Counted from the first letter of the stretch, positions 36,908-49,400 are shown. The stretch: 64,000 nucleotides of DNA from Caulobacteraceae bacterium (GCA_019247715.1 JAFBAO010000023.1:25581-89580), one strand, 5' to 3'. The notes: a model not told the origin generated them from the letters alone. Translations and numbers: made by a program.

Positions 36908-37572
36908 ATCGCCAGCGGCCCGTGCAGCCAGACGGTCCAGATGGCGAGGCAAAGCGGGGCGCCGAAGGCCAGGCGCTCGTTCAGGGCGGCGCGGCCGCGC
37001 GCCGCCGTCCGGAACCCGACCCAGACGAAAGCCGCCGCGCAGGCGATGAGCAGCACAGAGGGGAGGGGGCGCCAGCCCAGCCAGGCGCCCGCCGCGCCCA
37101 GCAGTTTGGCGTCGCCCTGGCCGACCCCTTCGACGCCGCGCCACCAGCGGTAGGCCAGGGCGAGCACGACGAGGCTGCCCCAGCCGGCGCCGGCGCCGGC
37201 GAGGTGATCCAGCATCGGCCGTGCGGGCATCAGCGCCGTCGCGCCGAGCCCCGCCAGGATCAGGGGCAGGGTGAGCAGGTCGGGCAAGCGAAACGAAGCG
37301 AGGTCGACCGCGGCCAGTGCTACGAGGGTCCAGCCCAGGGCGAGGCTCATCCCCAGCACCGGCCAGTCGGGCGCGATCGCGGCGGCCCAGGCGAACGCGA
37401 GCGCCATGGCGATGAGGATCGGCGCGCCGTTCGCCGCGGCGTAACGGACCGCGACCCGGCTCGCCAGCCAGGCCGCCGGGGGCGCCGCCAGAAGCGCGAG
37501 AAGGAGATGGAGGGCGGTTCCCAGGGCGCAGCGCTCCTGATTCTGCTCGCCAGTCATAGCCGCTTCGGGCAA
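36904..37572 (-). CDS. gspO: Prepilin peptidase GspO/PilD-like (A24 family)
   Basis: Aspartic membrane protease that removes the leader of the Gsp pseudopilins. Both catalytic sites are present: the Asp in AAVDLASFRLPD near residue 88 and GQGDAKLLGA near residue 150 (the GxGD motif). Eight or so hydrophobic segments fill the 222 residues. It lacks the N-terminal cytoplasmic region with CxxC pairs that carries N-methyltransferase activity in full-length PilD, so it may only cleave. Start ATG 37572, or 37557. It lies reversed next to the gsp cluster, downstream of the PstS-like gene and its terminator. Confidence 0.88.
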   Translation of the reverse strand: MPEAAMTGEQNQERCALGTALHLLLALLAAPPAAWLASRVAVRYAAANGAPILIAMALAFAWAAAIAPDWPVLGMSLALGWTLVALAAVDLASFRLPDLLTLPLILAGLGATALMPARPMLDHLAGAGAGWGSLVVLALAYRWWRGVEGVGQGDAKLLGAAGAWLGWRPLPSVLLIACAAAFVWVGFRTAARGRAALNERLAFGAPLCLAIWTVWLHGPLAI

Positions 37573-37588
37573 TCGCGGCCCCGCAAAG

Positions 37589-37618
37589 AAAAACGGCCCC
37601 GGCGTGCGCCGGGGCCGT
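37589..37618 (-). terminator. Rho-independent terminator of the PstS-like gene
   Basis: Plus-strand arms 37593-37604 and 37607-37618 pair perfectly over 12 GC-rich bases around a two-base centre. On the reverse strand the stem is followed by five T (plus-strand A at 37589-37593). It lies 28 bases after the stop of the reverse-strand PstS-like gene and separates it from gspO. Confidence 0.88.
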
Positions 37619-37645
37619 CCATAGTGAGAAATGCAGACTCTAAGA

Positions 37646-39604
37646 CTAGGCGCCCGGGCTTACCGCGTTGCACTGGGAGCCAGTGCCCGAGGCCGGACCC
37701 GTACCAGCCTGAAGGATATTCAGGTTGAGGGTGTCGGTCCTCACGCCTCCGGCGGTCGTCTTCGTTACCGGCGTGACGAACGTGTTGTAGATCGCCGCCA
37801 ACCATCCCGTCGGCGGCACCGCCAGGCCGGCCGAAACGAGCAGGCCGGGCGTGGTCGCCGATGTGTCGGTGATTGTAGCGTTCGCCGGCGAAGCCTTGCC
37901 CAGGTAGTAGGTGAGGAAGCCCGGGTTCTTGCTCGCGTGACCGATCATGGCCGTCGTGACGGCTGAGCTTGCGAAGCACGTATTGAGGTACATGTTGCTC
38001 GTGCCGACGATCGGATACGCCTTGGTGACGCCCGGAATGTTGTGGTTCGGGTCGGCCAGGGGGGTGTTGATCGTATCGGTCACGCCACCGTTGCTGGGGT
38101 CGTTGACGTAGGTGACCGTCGTCGTAATGGGCTCCACCCAGTCTTGCGGGCTGGTGCGGGTACCGTGGCTATTGGCCGCGACGGTATGGCCCGCAGAGCC
38201 GTCGGCGTAGCCGCCGGCCGAGGTCTGGGTCTGGGGTGGCAGTAGCGCGTGGGAACCGGTCCCGAACGCCAGGAGAGCATTCGCAACCGTGGGCTCCACG
38301 CCCGTTGCCGCGCCCGTTGTTAGCGCGATGTTCGCGACGTTGAGGCCGTAGGTCAGGCCGTTGTTCAGGGAGTAAGGCAGCACGTAGTCAGTGCCGTTGT
38401 ATCCTATACGTCCCTGAATGTAGGTCGTGCTGGCCGGCGGCAAGTAGGTGAAGGCCACATACTTGGCGACACCGTCGTTACCGGCGGCGGTGGTGAACTT
38501 GCCGGCGGTGGGGAGGATGCCCCCGTCGTCAGCGGGATCGTTCGGCAGCGCCTTGTTGTAGACGTTGCCGCTGTTGAGCGCGCCGGGCAGGGTCTTGCCG
38601 CCGGTGGTGGCGAAGTTGTTGGTGTAGGTGACGCTGATCCCCTTGTCGACGTAGGTCACCGTGCCGGTGCCGCACTGGGCGGCGAGGGCACGGTAGAGGA
38701 TCGAGGTGGTGCCGGAGCTGTCCGAACGGCCGGTGAGTTCGATCGGCACGCTCCAAGAAGCCTCAGGCGTCGGATCCGATGGATCCTCCAACTTGACGCC
38801 GCCGTTGAGAGCCTTCAGCAGCGGGTGGTTCCAGTTGGTGATCGCGCCGTTGAAGATTGCGCAAACGGTCGGCATGTCGAGCAGCAGGCCGCCGTTGTTG
38901 TCCTTGGTGTTGGGCTTGTTGATATGGAGCTTGTAGTAGGTGGGGACATCCGAGGCGTCGGTGACCACCTCGTAGATCGGCGCGTAGGAAATCGCCACCG
39001 GGTCGACCGAGATGGGGAACTGGACGAAGTTGCCGTATTGCGGCGTCGGGTTGGCGTAGCAGTAGTGCGCCGTGCACCCGGGGTTGACGCCGACAGTATT
39101 GCCGTCTCCGGCCTTGGTGCTGAGATTGCCGCCGCTTTGGTAAGCTGCCACGTCGGCCGGTCCGACGCCGAAGTCGCCTTCGGCGTACTGGACGCTGGTG
39201 AACTGGGTGTGGCCCCCGTCATTGGTCGTGCCGAAATCGAGTGTCTCGTCGTGGGTGAAGATTGACAGCGAGCCGTTACCCGAGCCGGCGCCGATCAGGA
39301 ACATCGAAACGTTCGGATTGACCGAGCTCGATTGGCAATTGTACCCCCCGGTGGGCGGGGAGCCGGTGAAGACGAAATCGGTGACGGTCTGGAAGCTCTC
39401 ACTCCCCGCGCCGTAGGGGAAGGACCCCTGCTTCACGAGGTCTTCCTTGGTGCCGTAGCAGTCTTCAGCTTGGCGCAGGTAGGGCGCCAGCAGCGTGCCG
39501 CCGCCCCCGAAGATCTGGGTCGGAGCAGCATGAGCCGCGCCGGCCATCGCCGACGCGGCGGCGACGAAGGCGGAGGCCGCCATTAGGTGTGATTTCTTGC
39601 TCAT
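37646..39604 (-). CDS. Large PstS-like substrate-binding exoprotein
   Basis: A 652-residue exported protein with signal peptide ending AGAAHA|APT. Core PstS features are visible: IFGGGGTLLAPYL at the N-terminus, an AITNWNHPLL segment near residue 260 and the phosphate-loop-like TGRSDSSGTTSILYRAL near residue 300. It is about twice the size of a standard PstS and has extra Gly/Thr/Asn-rich segments, and no pstCAB genes are adjacent, so ABC uptake is unlikely. PstS-like/DING exoproteins in other proteobacteria are secreted by type II systems, and this gene borders the gsp cluster, so it may be a substrate. AAGGA lies ten bases before the ATG and a strong terminator follows. Confidence 0.8.
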   Translation of the reverse strand: MSKKSHLMAASAFVAAASAMAGAAHAAPTQIFGGGGTLLAPYLRQAEDCYGTKEDLVKQGSFPYGAGSESFQTVTDFVFTGSPPTGGYNCQSSSVNPNVSMFLIGAGSGNGSLSIFTHDETLDFGTTNDGGHTQFTSVQYAEGDFGVGPADVAAYQSGGNLSTKAGDGNTVGVNPGCTAHYCYANPTPQYGNFVQFPISVDPVAISYAPIYEVVTDASDVPTYYKLHINKPNTKDNNGGLLLDMPTVCAIFNGAITNWNHPLLKALNGGVKLEDPSDPTPEASWSVPIELTGRSDSSGTTSILYRALAAQCGTGTVTYVDKGISVTYTNNFATTGGKTLPGALNSGNVYNKALPNDPADDGGILPTAGKFTTAAGNDGVAKYVAFTYLPPASTTYIQGRIGYNGTDYVLPYSLNNGLTYGLNVANIALTTGAATGVEPTVANALLAFGTGSHALLPPQTQTSAGGYADGSAGHTVAANSHGTRTSPQDWVEPITTTVTYVNDPSNGGVTDTINTPLADPNHNIPGVTKAYPIVGTSNMYLNTCFASSAVTTAMIGHASKNPGFLTYYLGKASPANATITDTSATTPGLLVSAGLAVPPTGWLAAIYNTFVTPVTKTTAGGVRTDTLNLNILQAGTGPASGTGSQCNAVSPGA

Positions 39605-39646
39605 AAGCGTGAATTCCTTTGCGTTGTCCTAGACCAACCGACATGG

Positions 39647-39664
39647 GCGACTGTCAGCCGACTG
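39647..39664 (-). promoter_or_regulatory. Direct repeat with 11-base period upstream of the PstS-like gene
   Basis: On the plus strand GCGACTG and CCGACTG (39647-39653 and 39658-39664) are separated by four bases, giving seven-base direct repeats with an 11-base period, 43-60 bases before the gene's start. PhoB sites have this geometry, but the bases match the Pho-box consensus only in part. Confidence 0.25.
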
Positions 39665-40270
39665 AATAATCGACTGGCCCGAAGTTGTAGGGAGAGGGCC
39701 GCCGTGGCCGCCTTGCCCCAGGCGGCGGTCTCGGAATGAGCCGCCGACGATTTAACCCAGACACTTACCGCCAGACTTCGCCGTTGCGGCGGGGGGCAAT
39801 AGGCGGGCGACCCCCTCTTATTGTCAAGTAACATGATGAAGACAATTTAATGTCGGCTCTTGTTATTCTACCTTCTATTGTCTTTGTACCGACTAGTTTG
39901 CGTTCATATCGCGTATATTTGCCTAATGTTATTGAAATAGCCAACGACACGCTGCCGCGGTTACGCGGCGCGCGCGGAGTTGGTGATCTCGAGGGGACTG
40001 GACCAAAAGCTGCGCCCTTGAACACCCTCACCGTAACAATCTGATGACGCGGAACGGGCCATTGACCCGAAACCTGTGGACAACGGCGGCTGATCCCGCG
40101 CACAACAGTCCGTATACGAATAGATATTCTGCATCATCGTAGGCGCGAGCGAATTCAGGAGCTCGTCGTCCCTAGCGCTAAGCGCTGGCCGGTGCCTCAG
40201 AGAACAATAACGTCTTAAACTTTTATTCTGATTGTCATTCCCGCGTCATAATTGCAGCCGCCGCCCGATA

Positions 40271-40321
40271 CTAGTGTCGGAGTCTGCTGATGACCGTGCC
40301 ATTTAGTTCGATAGACACTAG
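40271..40321. repeat. CTAGTGTC palindromic element
   Basis: Outer arms CTAGTGTC (40271-40278) and GACACTAG (40314-40321) are perfect inverted repeats around a 35-base centre. They match the outer arms of copy B at 13.9 kb, but the inner GAAGTTCGC core is not conserved. It lies 134 bases before the tpsA start. Confidence 0.55.
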
Positions 40322-40454
40322 CTGGAGCTTGATCGAGAAGCCGTCTTGGGCTTAACAGGGCGTTAACCGCCTCGTTTGGCGTCCGCTAGGCGCACTGACT
40401 TCAGGGCGGCGGAAGCGCCATCGTTGTCGGCGTCGCTACGCCTTGGTGGGTTCG

Positions 40455-43400
40455 ATGCGCCTTTTACTGATGATCTCCACCGCGCTTTGCCGAGTCGGGG
40501 GCGCCGGCCTTGCGTCGCTGGCCGCCCTCTGCGTCGTGGATGCCGCGCGCGCCCAGAGCATCGGCGCGTTGATGGCGGCCACGCATCAGATGGCGGTTGC
40601 GGCGCCGACGGCGCCGGCGCCCGCCACCGCCGCGTCCTCGAGCCCAAGCGCCATCGCAATGGCGAGCGCGAGCGCGCGCGCCTTGCAGAATCAGACCCAG
40701 GTGAATTCGGCGCTGAGCCTGGCGTTGCAGGCGCAGGCGGCCGCGCAGGCCGCGGCGCGGGCCCTCAACCAGAATCAGTTGGTCAATGCGGCCGACGGCC
40801 TGACGCTAGGGTGCAATCCCGCTACGTCGGCCTGCGGCCTCACGCCGGCCGTCAGCCAGCCGACACCGGCGTCGGCCGACTCCACCGGCCTCGCCACCTG
40901 GCAGGGCGCTTCGATGCCGACCGTCGGCGCTAATCCGAACCAGGTCTCGATCGCCCAGACCAACCCGCAGGCGGTGTTGTCGTGGACCACCTTCAACGTC
41001 GGCCAGAACAGCAGTCTGACCTACCAGCAGCAGCCGGGATGGGTAGCGCTGAACCGGGTCGTGGGTCAGATCGACCCGCGCACTGGCCTTCGCAATCCGA
41101 ACCTCGCGCCGGCGCCCAGCCAGATCCTCGGATCGATCAACGCCAACGGTACGGTTCTGGTGATCAACCAGAACGGAGTTATTTTCGGGCCGACCTCCCA
41201 GGTGAACGTCGGCTCGTTAATTGCGTCGAGCCTCGAGATCGGAACGCCGCCTTCCTTCAATGCCAACAACCCCAACAGCCTCGGCATCCGCAACAGCCAG
41301 TTCCTGGAGTTCGGCCTGTTGGGCTACCAGGAGCAGCAGTCGGGTCAGGGGCCGGCCATCTATACCTTCTCCGCTCAGCAGGCGGGCGTCGGCGCGTTTC
41401 ACGCGGCAATTTACGACGCGCCGGAAGGCAACGTTCAGGTGGACGCGGGCGCCTCGCTTACCAGCGCCGACGGCGGCTATCTCATGCTGTTCGCGCCGCG
41501 GGTGACCAACGCGGGCCAGTTGTCTTCGGCGGATGGGGAGGTGGCGCTTCAGTCCGGGCGGCTCATCACGCTGACGCCGTCAGAAGGAAACGCCTCCAGC
41601 GTCGATCCCAATGTGCGCGGGCTCGTGGTCACCAGCTCGACCGCGGGTAACCTCGCAGACTCCATCGAGACCGCGGGGGCGTCGATTATTCAGTCGCCGC
41701 GCGGCTACGTGTCGCTTGGCGCAACGCCGCTAGGAAGTGCGACCGAAGGGGGTGTCATCGCCGCGACCACCAGCATTTCAGAGAACGGCTACGTCAATAT
41801 CTTTGGTGGAACGGTCGACATCGCTCCGCACGCGGTGATCTCCATCGGGCCCGATGTCAGCGCCGCGACGATTCCCCAGGACCCCACGTCCCTTGCGGAG
41901 TTCAAGCCCTCGCGTGTCCGCATCGGCGGCTACGCCCCGGGATCGACGGACGCATCTGGGGCGGTAACGCCGCCAACGACAACGCCCGCGATGATTGATA
42001 TCGGTTCCGGGAGCCTAATCTATGCGCCTGGCGCTAATATCTCAATCGGTGCCGATTCGAACGTCGACGCAACGGCTTCCACTTCCGCAACGCCGACGTC
42101 CCAGGTCGTGGTCGAAAGCGGCGCTACGATCGATGCCGCGGGACTGACCGACGTCGTAATTTCCGCCTCGCGCAACAGCCTCAAGATCAGCCCGGTCAAA
42201 GGCAACGAGCTCGCCGACGCCCCAGCGTTCCGCAACGGATTTCTCAACGGCGCGACGGTGTTCCTCGATCCTCGGCTGTCCGGCGTCACTGCCGATGGCG
42301 TGGCGTGGGTGGGCTCGCCGCTCATCTCGGCGGGGGCCTACGCCCAGCAGGCCGGCGTCTCGGTCCAGGAGCTCATGGTCGCGGGCGGCGCCGTGACCTT
42401 GGGGGTCCAGGCCGCGCCGGCCGGCTCCATGCTTGCCGCCGCGCCCCAGGTGATCGTGAAACCCGGCGCCGCCATCGACGTCTCGGGGGGCTGGAAGACC
42501 TATCAGGCCGGTCTCGTCCAGCAGAGCTATCTGGTAGCCGCAAGCGGCGCGGTGATTCCGATCTCGCAGGCGGACCCGGAGGCGACCTATGTAGGGCTCT
42601 ACACCGGCTATACGGTCACCCAGCCACGCTGGGGGGTCAGCGCCACCTACCTCGATCCCGTGCTCACCGGCGGGCGCCTGGAGGGCCAGTACACCGAGGG
42701 GCGGGACGCCGGATCGCTCACCGTCAAGGGCTCGGTCATAGCGCTGGACGGGCAGGTCAACGCCCAGGCTTTCGCGGGGCCAGCGCAGCTCCTCGCCGCC
42801 ACCCCCGGGACGGCGAAGTCGGGCATCGCGGGCGACCTGCGTCCACTGCAGGCTGCGCCTGCCCAGCTTCCGGCGGGGGGCTACCTGGACGTCCAGGCGC
42901 TGAGCCTCTCCAACCTGACCGGGGGCGGCGACATCGATATCGTGGGGTCCACCAGCTATTCGCTGGGTCCTTCGGCCACCGTCTCGCTGAACGCGGACGC
43001 GATCTCGCAGATGGGCCTCAGCCAGCTGACGGTCCAGACCAGCGGCAAGATCACCGTGGCCGCGGACGCCGCCGTCAACCTAGCGCCCGGCGGCGCATTT
43101 GAGGCGCTCGCCGGACGAACGATCACCATCGCCGGCACCGTCACCACCCCTTCCGGATCGATCGACCTCACGACCGCCGACATCCCGAGCGGCTCGGTCT
43201 TGGCGCCAGAGCCGTTGACCGCCTTCGATCCTAGCCAGGCAGGGCCGTTTGATATCCTGGTGGACGGGGCGCTGAACGTGGCCGGACGCTGGGCCAACGA
43301 CTTTGACGCCACGCCCGGGACTTTGGTGGGCGCGGCCTACCTGAACGGCGGCGAGATCACCCTGGACGCCGCGCCGAGGGTGACCTCGTCGCCCGTCATC

Positions 43401-46400
43401 GGTTTCCCAGGACCAAAATCAGCCAGCGATGCGACGACAGATATCAGCGGCAGCATCGTCGTCGCGCCCGGCGCCACGTTGAACCTAGCCGGAGGCGGCT
43501 ATGTCAGCCCGGTAGGCGCGCTCACGCTGACATCCAAGGGCGGCGACCTCAGCCTCTACGCCGACACGACTTACTTCCGGCTCGCCGCGCCAGGCGAGAA
43601 CGTCCCCGGCGGGATATCCGGGTTCCGGGTCTCCGGCGTCGCCTCCTCCGGGTCGCCAGCCCTGCCGATCAACCCGCCTGCGATCACCTCGCGCGTTTCG
43701 TTGGCGGACGGATCGATCATCGATGCAGGCTTCGCGGGCGGCGGCGTTTTCACGCTCACGACCCCCTATTTCAGCTTCGGCGATTCATCGCTCATGCCGG
43801 TCGGATCGGCCGGGGCGTCGCTGCCGCTCGAATTCTTCTCCCAGTCCGGCTTTGCGGATTTCAAGATCACGTCTTACGGCACGGCCTTGGTTCCAAACGC
43901 CTTCCAGAACACGTTCCGCGGGTACAACGCTGTTTTTCAGACGGAGGTTGTGAGCGTCTCCAGCGGACGGACGTTGTCGCTCACCCAGTCCTATCTTTCT
44001 CCGATCTTGACCGACGGCCAGGTTGCCGCCCTGGAGGGTCTGCCGACAGGATCGAACCTTCTCTCCCGGGTCGCGCCCGCCATTCCCTCCGACGCGTGGG
44101 ACCAAAAGCCCGTGAGCCTGACGCTCGGCGGCGCGCTCGAACTGCACGTGGATGCAGGCGCCGCGGTGGTCGGACCGGCGGGAGGATCGCTCGCGGTCAG
44201 TCAACTCAACAACGAGGGCCTCATCCGCATTCCAAGTGGGACCCTCACCCAGTCGGAAATCCTGCCGTCGTTTTATGTGACCTCCGGCGCCATTGCCGTT
44301 CATAGCCTTTCCGACATCTTCGGACCGCCCGGCGCCGACGGGACGGTTTCGGAGACATCGCCGAACGCGCTGGGCCTTACGGTGAACGGCCGCCCGCTGA
44401 CCAACGCCCAGGTCGCCGCGGACAACAACGGCCAGAACCCGATCTATCTCCTCGGCGACCTTAGCGCGAGCGAAGGCGTGAGGCTCGGACCGGGCAGCGT
44501 TATCGATTTGTCGGGCGAGGCGATTGTCAATCCGCGTGCGGCGCCAGCGGCCGGCCTTTCAAGCGTCACCGAAGGCATGGTGGCGCCGGGCGGCTCGATC
44601 GTCTCCACGAACGTCTTCAACGCCGGCGGCGCTCTTTTCCGCGCCGCTCCGGGGAGCTCAGTCTACGGCCAGTTCACACTCTCGGCCGCTGGCGTCCCCG
44701 ATGTCTTCAACGCCCGGCCCGGGGCGGTGATCAACTTGGCCGGGGCGCAGGCCACCTTCGACGAGCCGGCCGTCGCGGCGGGTCTTGCCGGGGCGCCGCA
44801 GCCGACGCTTGCGCCGACCCTCGTCTGGAGCAACGGCGGCAACCTTACCCTCAATCAAGGAAGCGTAATCACCGGGGCGATCATCGACGCCCGCGGCGGC
44901 GCGCCGCTTGCCCTCGGCGGAACGCTGAGCATGCTTGACCCGGTGCTCTACCAATCCGATCCGGCCTCCCCGACGCTGGACGCGGTCTCGGCCGACGCCG
45001 TGGGGCGGGCCGGGTTCGCGACTTTCGTTGCCCAAGGGAGCCTCGGCTCGGTCGGCGACGTCTCCCTAAGCTTGCCGCGCAGCCTGTTCGTCGAGACCCC
45101 GACCACCTTCGCGCCGCCGGCTTCCGCGCAAGCCGCGGCCGACCTCGAAAGCCCGGTCATCAGCTCGGGCGGCGCCCTGGAGATCGATGCGCCCTACATC
45201 AGCCTGGCCGGCGCCTTCCAGTCGGTGTCCAGCCCGGCCTACGGCGCGCTCGGCTCCAATTCAGTGGCTCTGAAGGCCGACGCCATCGACGTCTCGGGCG
45301 CGGTCGTGTTCGACCAGTCGGTGGCACGCGCGACGTTGTCGGCGACCGGCGACGTCCGTCTGATCGGCGCCCCGCCCAGCACCATCGGCCTTCAAACGCC
45401 GCCACCGCCGACGCTGATCGGCCAGCTCGTGGCGAACGGCGATCTGACCATCAATGCGACGCAGGTCTATCCGACCACCGGGTCCACGTTCGCAATCACC
45501 TCGACCGGCGCAGCGAGCCCGTCCGGGTCCAGCGGCGGAACCATCCGGTTCAACAGCGCTGGCGCTGCGCCTGCCAGCCCCTACTCGGCGGGCGGCGACC
45601 TCCTCGTTCAGGCCGCAAACATCGTGCAGGCCGGCGTGGTGCGAGCGCCTCTGGGCGCCCTGACCCTGGGCGCGAACGCTGCGACCGCCTTCGCGCCGGC
45701 GACAACCTCGCTGATCCTTGCCCCAGGCAGCACCACTTCGGTCTCCGCCGACGGGCTGAACATTCCTTACGGCACGACCACAGACCAAGTAGAGTGGTAC
45801 TTCTCGCCCACCAGCTCCAACCCGCTGACCGCGCCCCCAGCTGGCGTGCTGCATCTCGCCGGCGAATCGATCTCGGCTTCCTCGGGCGCTGTCGTGGATC
45901 TGCAAGGAGGCGGCGACGTCTACGCCTACGAGTTCATCTCGGGCCCGGGGGGCACACGCGACGTCCTCAATCAGCTCAACCCCGACCGGTTCAGCTCGAC
46001 CAACGGATTCCAGTATCCGGACGGGCGGCAGATCTACGCCATCGTCCCGGGGCTCTCGAACGCGCCGGTCGCGGCGTACGATCCGATCTATGCCTCCAAC
46101 TACGCCGCGCTCTATGGTCCCTCCCAGGCCGGTCTCAGAGTCTTTCTCAACGGCGGGCCGGGTCTGCCGGCCGGCTGGTACACCCTGCTGCCGGCCCAGT
46201 ACGCCCTGCTGCCGGGCGGCATGCGGGTCGTGCAGGATACGGGCGCCGCCACGCCCCCGCCGGCAAGCGGCGCGACGTTGTCGGACGGGACGATCGTGGC
46301 CTCGGGCTATTTCGGCGTCGCCGGCGTCAATACGCGAAGCCCAACCCTGCAGGTCTTCGACATCCAGCCGCAATCGGTGTTCCGCCAAGAATCCAACATC

Positions 46401-49400
46401 GCCTTGACGCTCGGCAACGCAGCCTTCGCCGCCAAGGCGGCGCTCGCCGACACGCCGCCGCCGCAGCTCCCCATCGACGCTGACCGGCTCATTCTCAGCC
46501 CGGTCACGCAGCTCGCCTTGAACGCGACGTTCGAGACCACGCCCGCAAGCTTGACGGCCACCGGGTCGACACCCGCTCTGGCAGGCCACGGGTCCGAGGT
46601 GGACATCACCGGCGCTTCCCTGGTCGTCGAGGGCGCCAACCCCGTCAATGCGCCGGCGGGAACGATCGTCCTCACGGACGCCAGCCTCGCCGACCTCAAC
46701 GCCGCGAGCTTGCTGCTGGGCGGCGTGCGCACCGACAACTCGGACGGGACCACTTCGCTTCAGGTGAGCGCCAACAGCATCGCGATCGCCGGCGGCGCGA
46801 CCCTCTCAGCGCCGGAAATCATGCTCGCCGTCGACGGCGCCAATTCCAGCCTGACGGTCGCGAGCGGGGCCTCGATCTTCGCGACCGGCGCAGTCAACGG
46901 CGAGCCGACCGGCGACTACGTGATCGATGGATTGGCGAGCGACGGGGTTACCCGCATCCAGGCGGCTCAAGGCGGCTTCCTGCGCGTGTCGAACGGCCCG
47001 CAGCGGGCGATCAGCCGCCTGCACGTCGATCCGCAAGTGGCGCCGGGCGTGATCGTCATCGGCGCCGCCAACCTTCAGGGCGCGTCGGTGGAAGCGGCCT
47101 CGCTGGGCCAGCTCAGCCTGTCGGACGACGCCCAGGCGCAGGCCGCGTCGCTCGCGCTCGGCGCCGGGAGCATCAGCTTCGGCGGAAGCGGCGCGGGGCT
47201 CGTTCTGACGCCTCGGCTGCAGGCGCTCGTCGGCGGCGTCGCCGACCTCCTCCTACAGAGCCCGTCGGCCATCGCCTTCGTCTCGGGGTCCTACGGCTTC
47301 AACGCGCTCAGTCTCGACGCGCCTGGGCTTGCAGTGCTGGGCGGCGGCGCGGTCGCCTTGCACACCGGGGCCCTTTCCCTCGCCAACTCCGGCGCTCCCT
47401 CGGCGACTTGCGGAACATCCGGCGCGCTGGCCTGCGGGACCGGCTCGCTAACCCTTTCGGCGTCATCGATCGCTTTCGGCTCGGGAACGGTTCGGACCTA
47501 TGGCGCTGGCTCGACCGTTACGCTCGCCGCTCCGGCCGGCGTCTTCGTCGATGGCGCGGCCGACTTCGACGTCGGGCCGAGCGCGCTCACCATCGATTCG
47601 CCCTTCGTCGGCGACCGGGGCGGCGGAAAGCCGGGCGCGGCGATCCCCAGCCTCACTCTGACCAGCAGCGGCCCGGTGCTGTTTACAAGCTCCGCGCCGG
47701 CGTCCGCTTTCACGGCGCCTCAAGGGACCCCCGGCGCCCAGCTGGCCATCGATGGCGCATCGGTCTCGATCGTTGGAACCGAGCTGCGCGCCACCGCCGG
47801 CGCACTGAACGTTCAGTCCGCGTCGGGCATTGCCGTCTCGGGGGGCGCGCTGCTTGCGACGCCAGGCTATGCCCAGGTGTTCGGCGACGCCGCCGATCCG
47901 ACCACCGTGTCGGCGCCCGGCGGGACGCTGTCCCTGACCGCGCTCGGCGGCGACATCAGTATCAGCGACGACTCGATATTGTCGGTCGGCGGCGCCCAGG
48001 GGCAAGCCGGATCGCTTTCACTGACCGCCCAGAACGGACAGGTCTACGCCTATCACCGGCAGTCCCCGGACGTGGTCGCCCTGGCTTCGGTCCTCTCGGC
48101 CGGGCCGAACGGCGGCGGCTCGCTCACCCTCGACACCGGCGGCGCGTTCGACCTCTCGGCCTTCGCCGCGGGTTCGGGCCAGCAGTTCACCGGCGCGATC
48201 AACATACGCTCCGCTCAGCACGACCTGACACTGGCGGCGGGCGACCTGCTCACGGCCACGAGCGTCCAGCTGACCGCGGACGGCGGCCAGATCCTGGACG
48301 CAGGCGAGATCAACACTTCGGGCGCCAAGGGCGGCGCCGTCGGCCTCTACGGCGCCGCCGGCGTCCATCTGACCTCGACCGCCCTGATCGACGCCCACGC
48401 CGACGGCTACGGTCCGACCTCGACGCTGCAGTCCAGCGGCGGCGACGTGACCCTGGGGGTGGACGGGACGGGGGCGATCGCGGTCGACGCTGGCGCCACG
48501 ATCAACGTCGGCGCTGTCCAGACCGCCAACCGACTGGTCAGCATGAGCCGCACCAACGGCGCCTACTTCACCTTCGTTCCAGGCGACGTCGGCGGGACCG
48601 TCACCTTCCGCGCCCCGGTGATCGCCCAGTCGGGCGGCGACACCGTGCTGGTTTCCGTGCAGGGCGCGGTGGCGGGCGCGGACTCGGTCGTGCTGGAGGG
48701 CTTCCAGCGGTTCGACCTGTCGTCGCTCGCCAGCAACCCGAACTACACCGGCGTGAGCATCGCCAACGGAACCGCCACGCTCAACCTTGCGGCCACCGGC
48801 GCAGGCCAGATCAACGCCCTCGCCGATCCGAATGGACCGGTGGTGCAGTTCGTCCAGGACTTCAACGTCTCGGCCGATTACGGCGCCCTGAATGGGTTGG
48901 CGGCGCAGGCCAACTTCCACGCGCGGCCGGGCATCGAATTGGACTATTCGGGCAACATCGTCCTGGCCTCCAACTGGAACCTCGGCGCGGGCGTGGTGGA
49001 CGTCGCCGGCGCCGCGGCGGCTGGCTTAATGACCGCCGATTCCGCTCTTCCGGGGCGATTCTTTGTGACTCCGGGCGACGAGGGCCAACTGCTCGCCCAA
49101 TACGCAGCCGCCACTTACCACGTGGGCGGAAGCTTCTACGGAGAGCCCGGCGTACTCACGCTGCGCGCGGGGGGCGACCTCGACATACAGGGCAGCATCA
49201 CCGATGGCTTCTTCCAGTTCGGGGATCAAACAGACCCCGGCTACCTCAATCTGGTGCTAGGCGGTGGCGACCGCGCCTATCAAGGCGCCCTAGCCCCCGC
49301 GTGCTCCGGCGCAGGCGGTTGCGCCAGCGTGTCGGCCTACGTCAGCGGCGCCAACCCACGCCATTTCGTCGCCGTGACCTTCCCAGTCCCCCGGGGGCTC

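Larger units (their letters stand above)
39605..40454. other. Long AT-rich intergenic region between the divergent PstS-like and tpsA genes
   Basis: 850 bases without a credible gene; the short frames here have no protein-like features. It holds the promoters of both divergent genes. About 39815-39945 is the most AT-rich part of the window's non-coding DNA and has ATTGTC (39820-39825) paired with GACAAT (39841-39846), with another ATTGTC at 39877-39882. Further right are AGCGCTAAGCGCT and a palindromic CTAGTGTC element at 40271-40321. No sure -35/-10 pair can be chosen. Confidence 0.6.

Noticed and set aside
37646..39604. Standard high-affinity phosphate uptake (pst) operon
   Set aside because: There are no pstC, pstA, pstB or phoU genes, and the protein is twice the usual PstS size.
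39850..40044. 64-residue forward frame in the long intergenic region
   Set aside because: No ribosome binding site, no recognisable features, and it lies in the AT-rich promoter zone.
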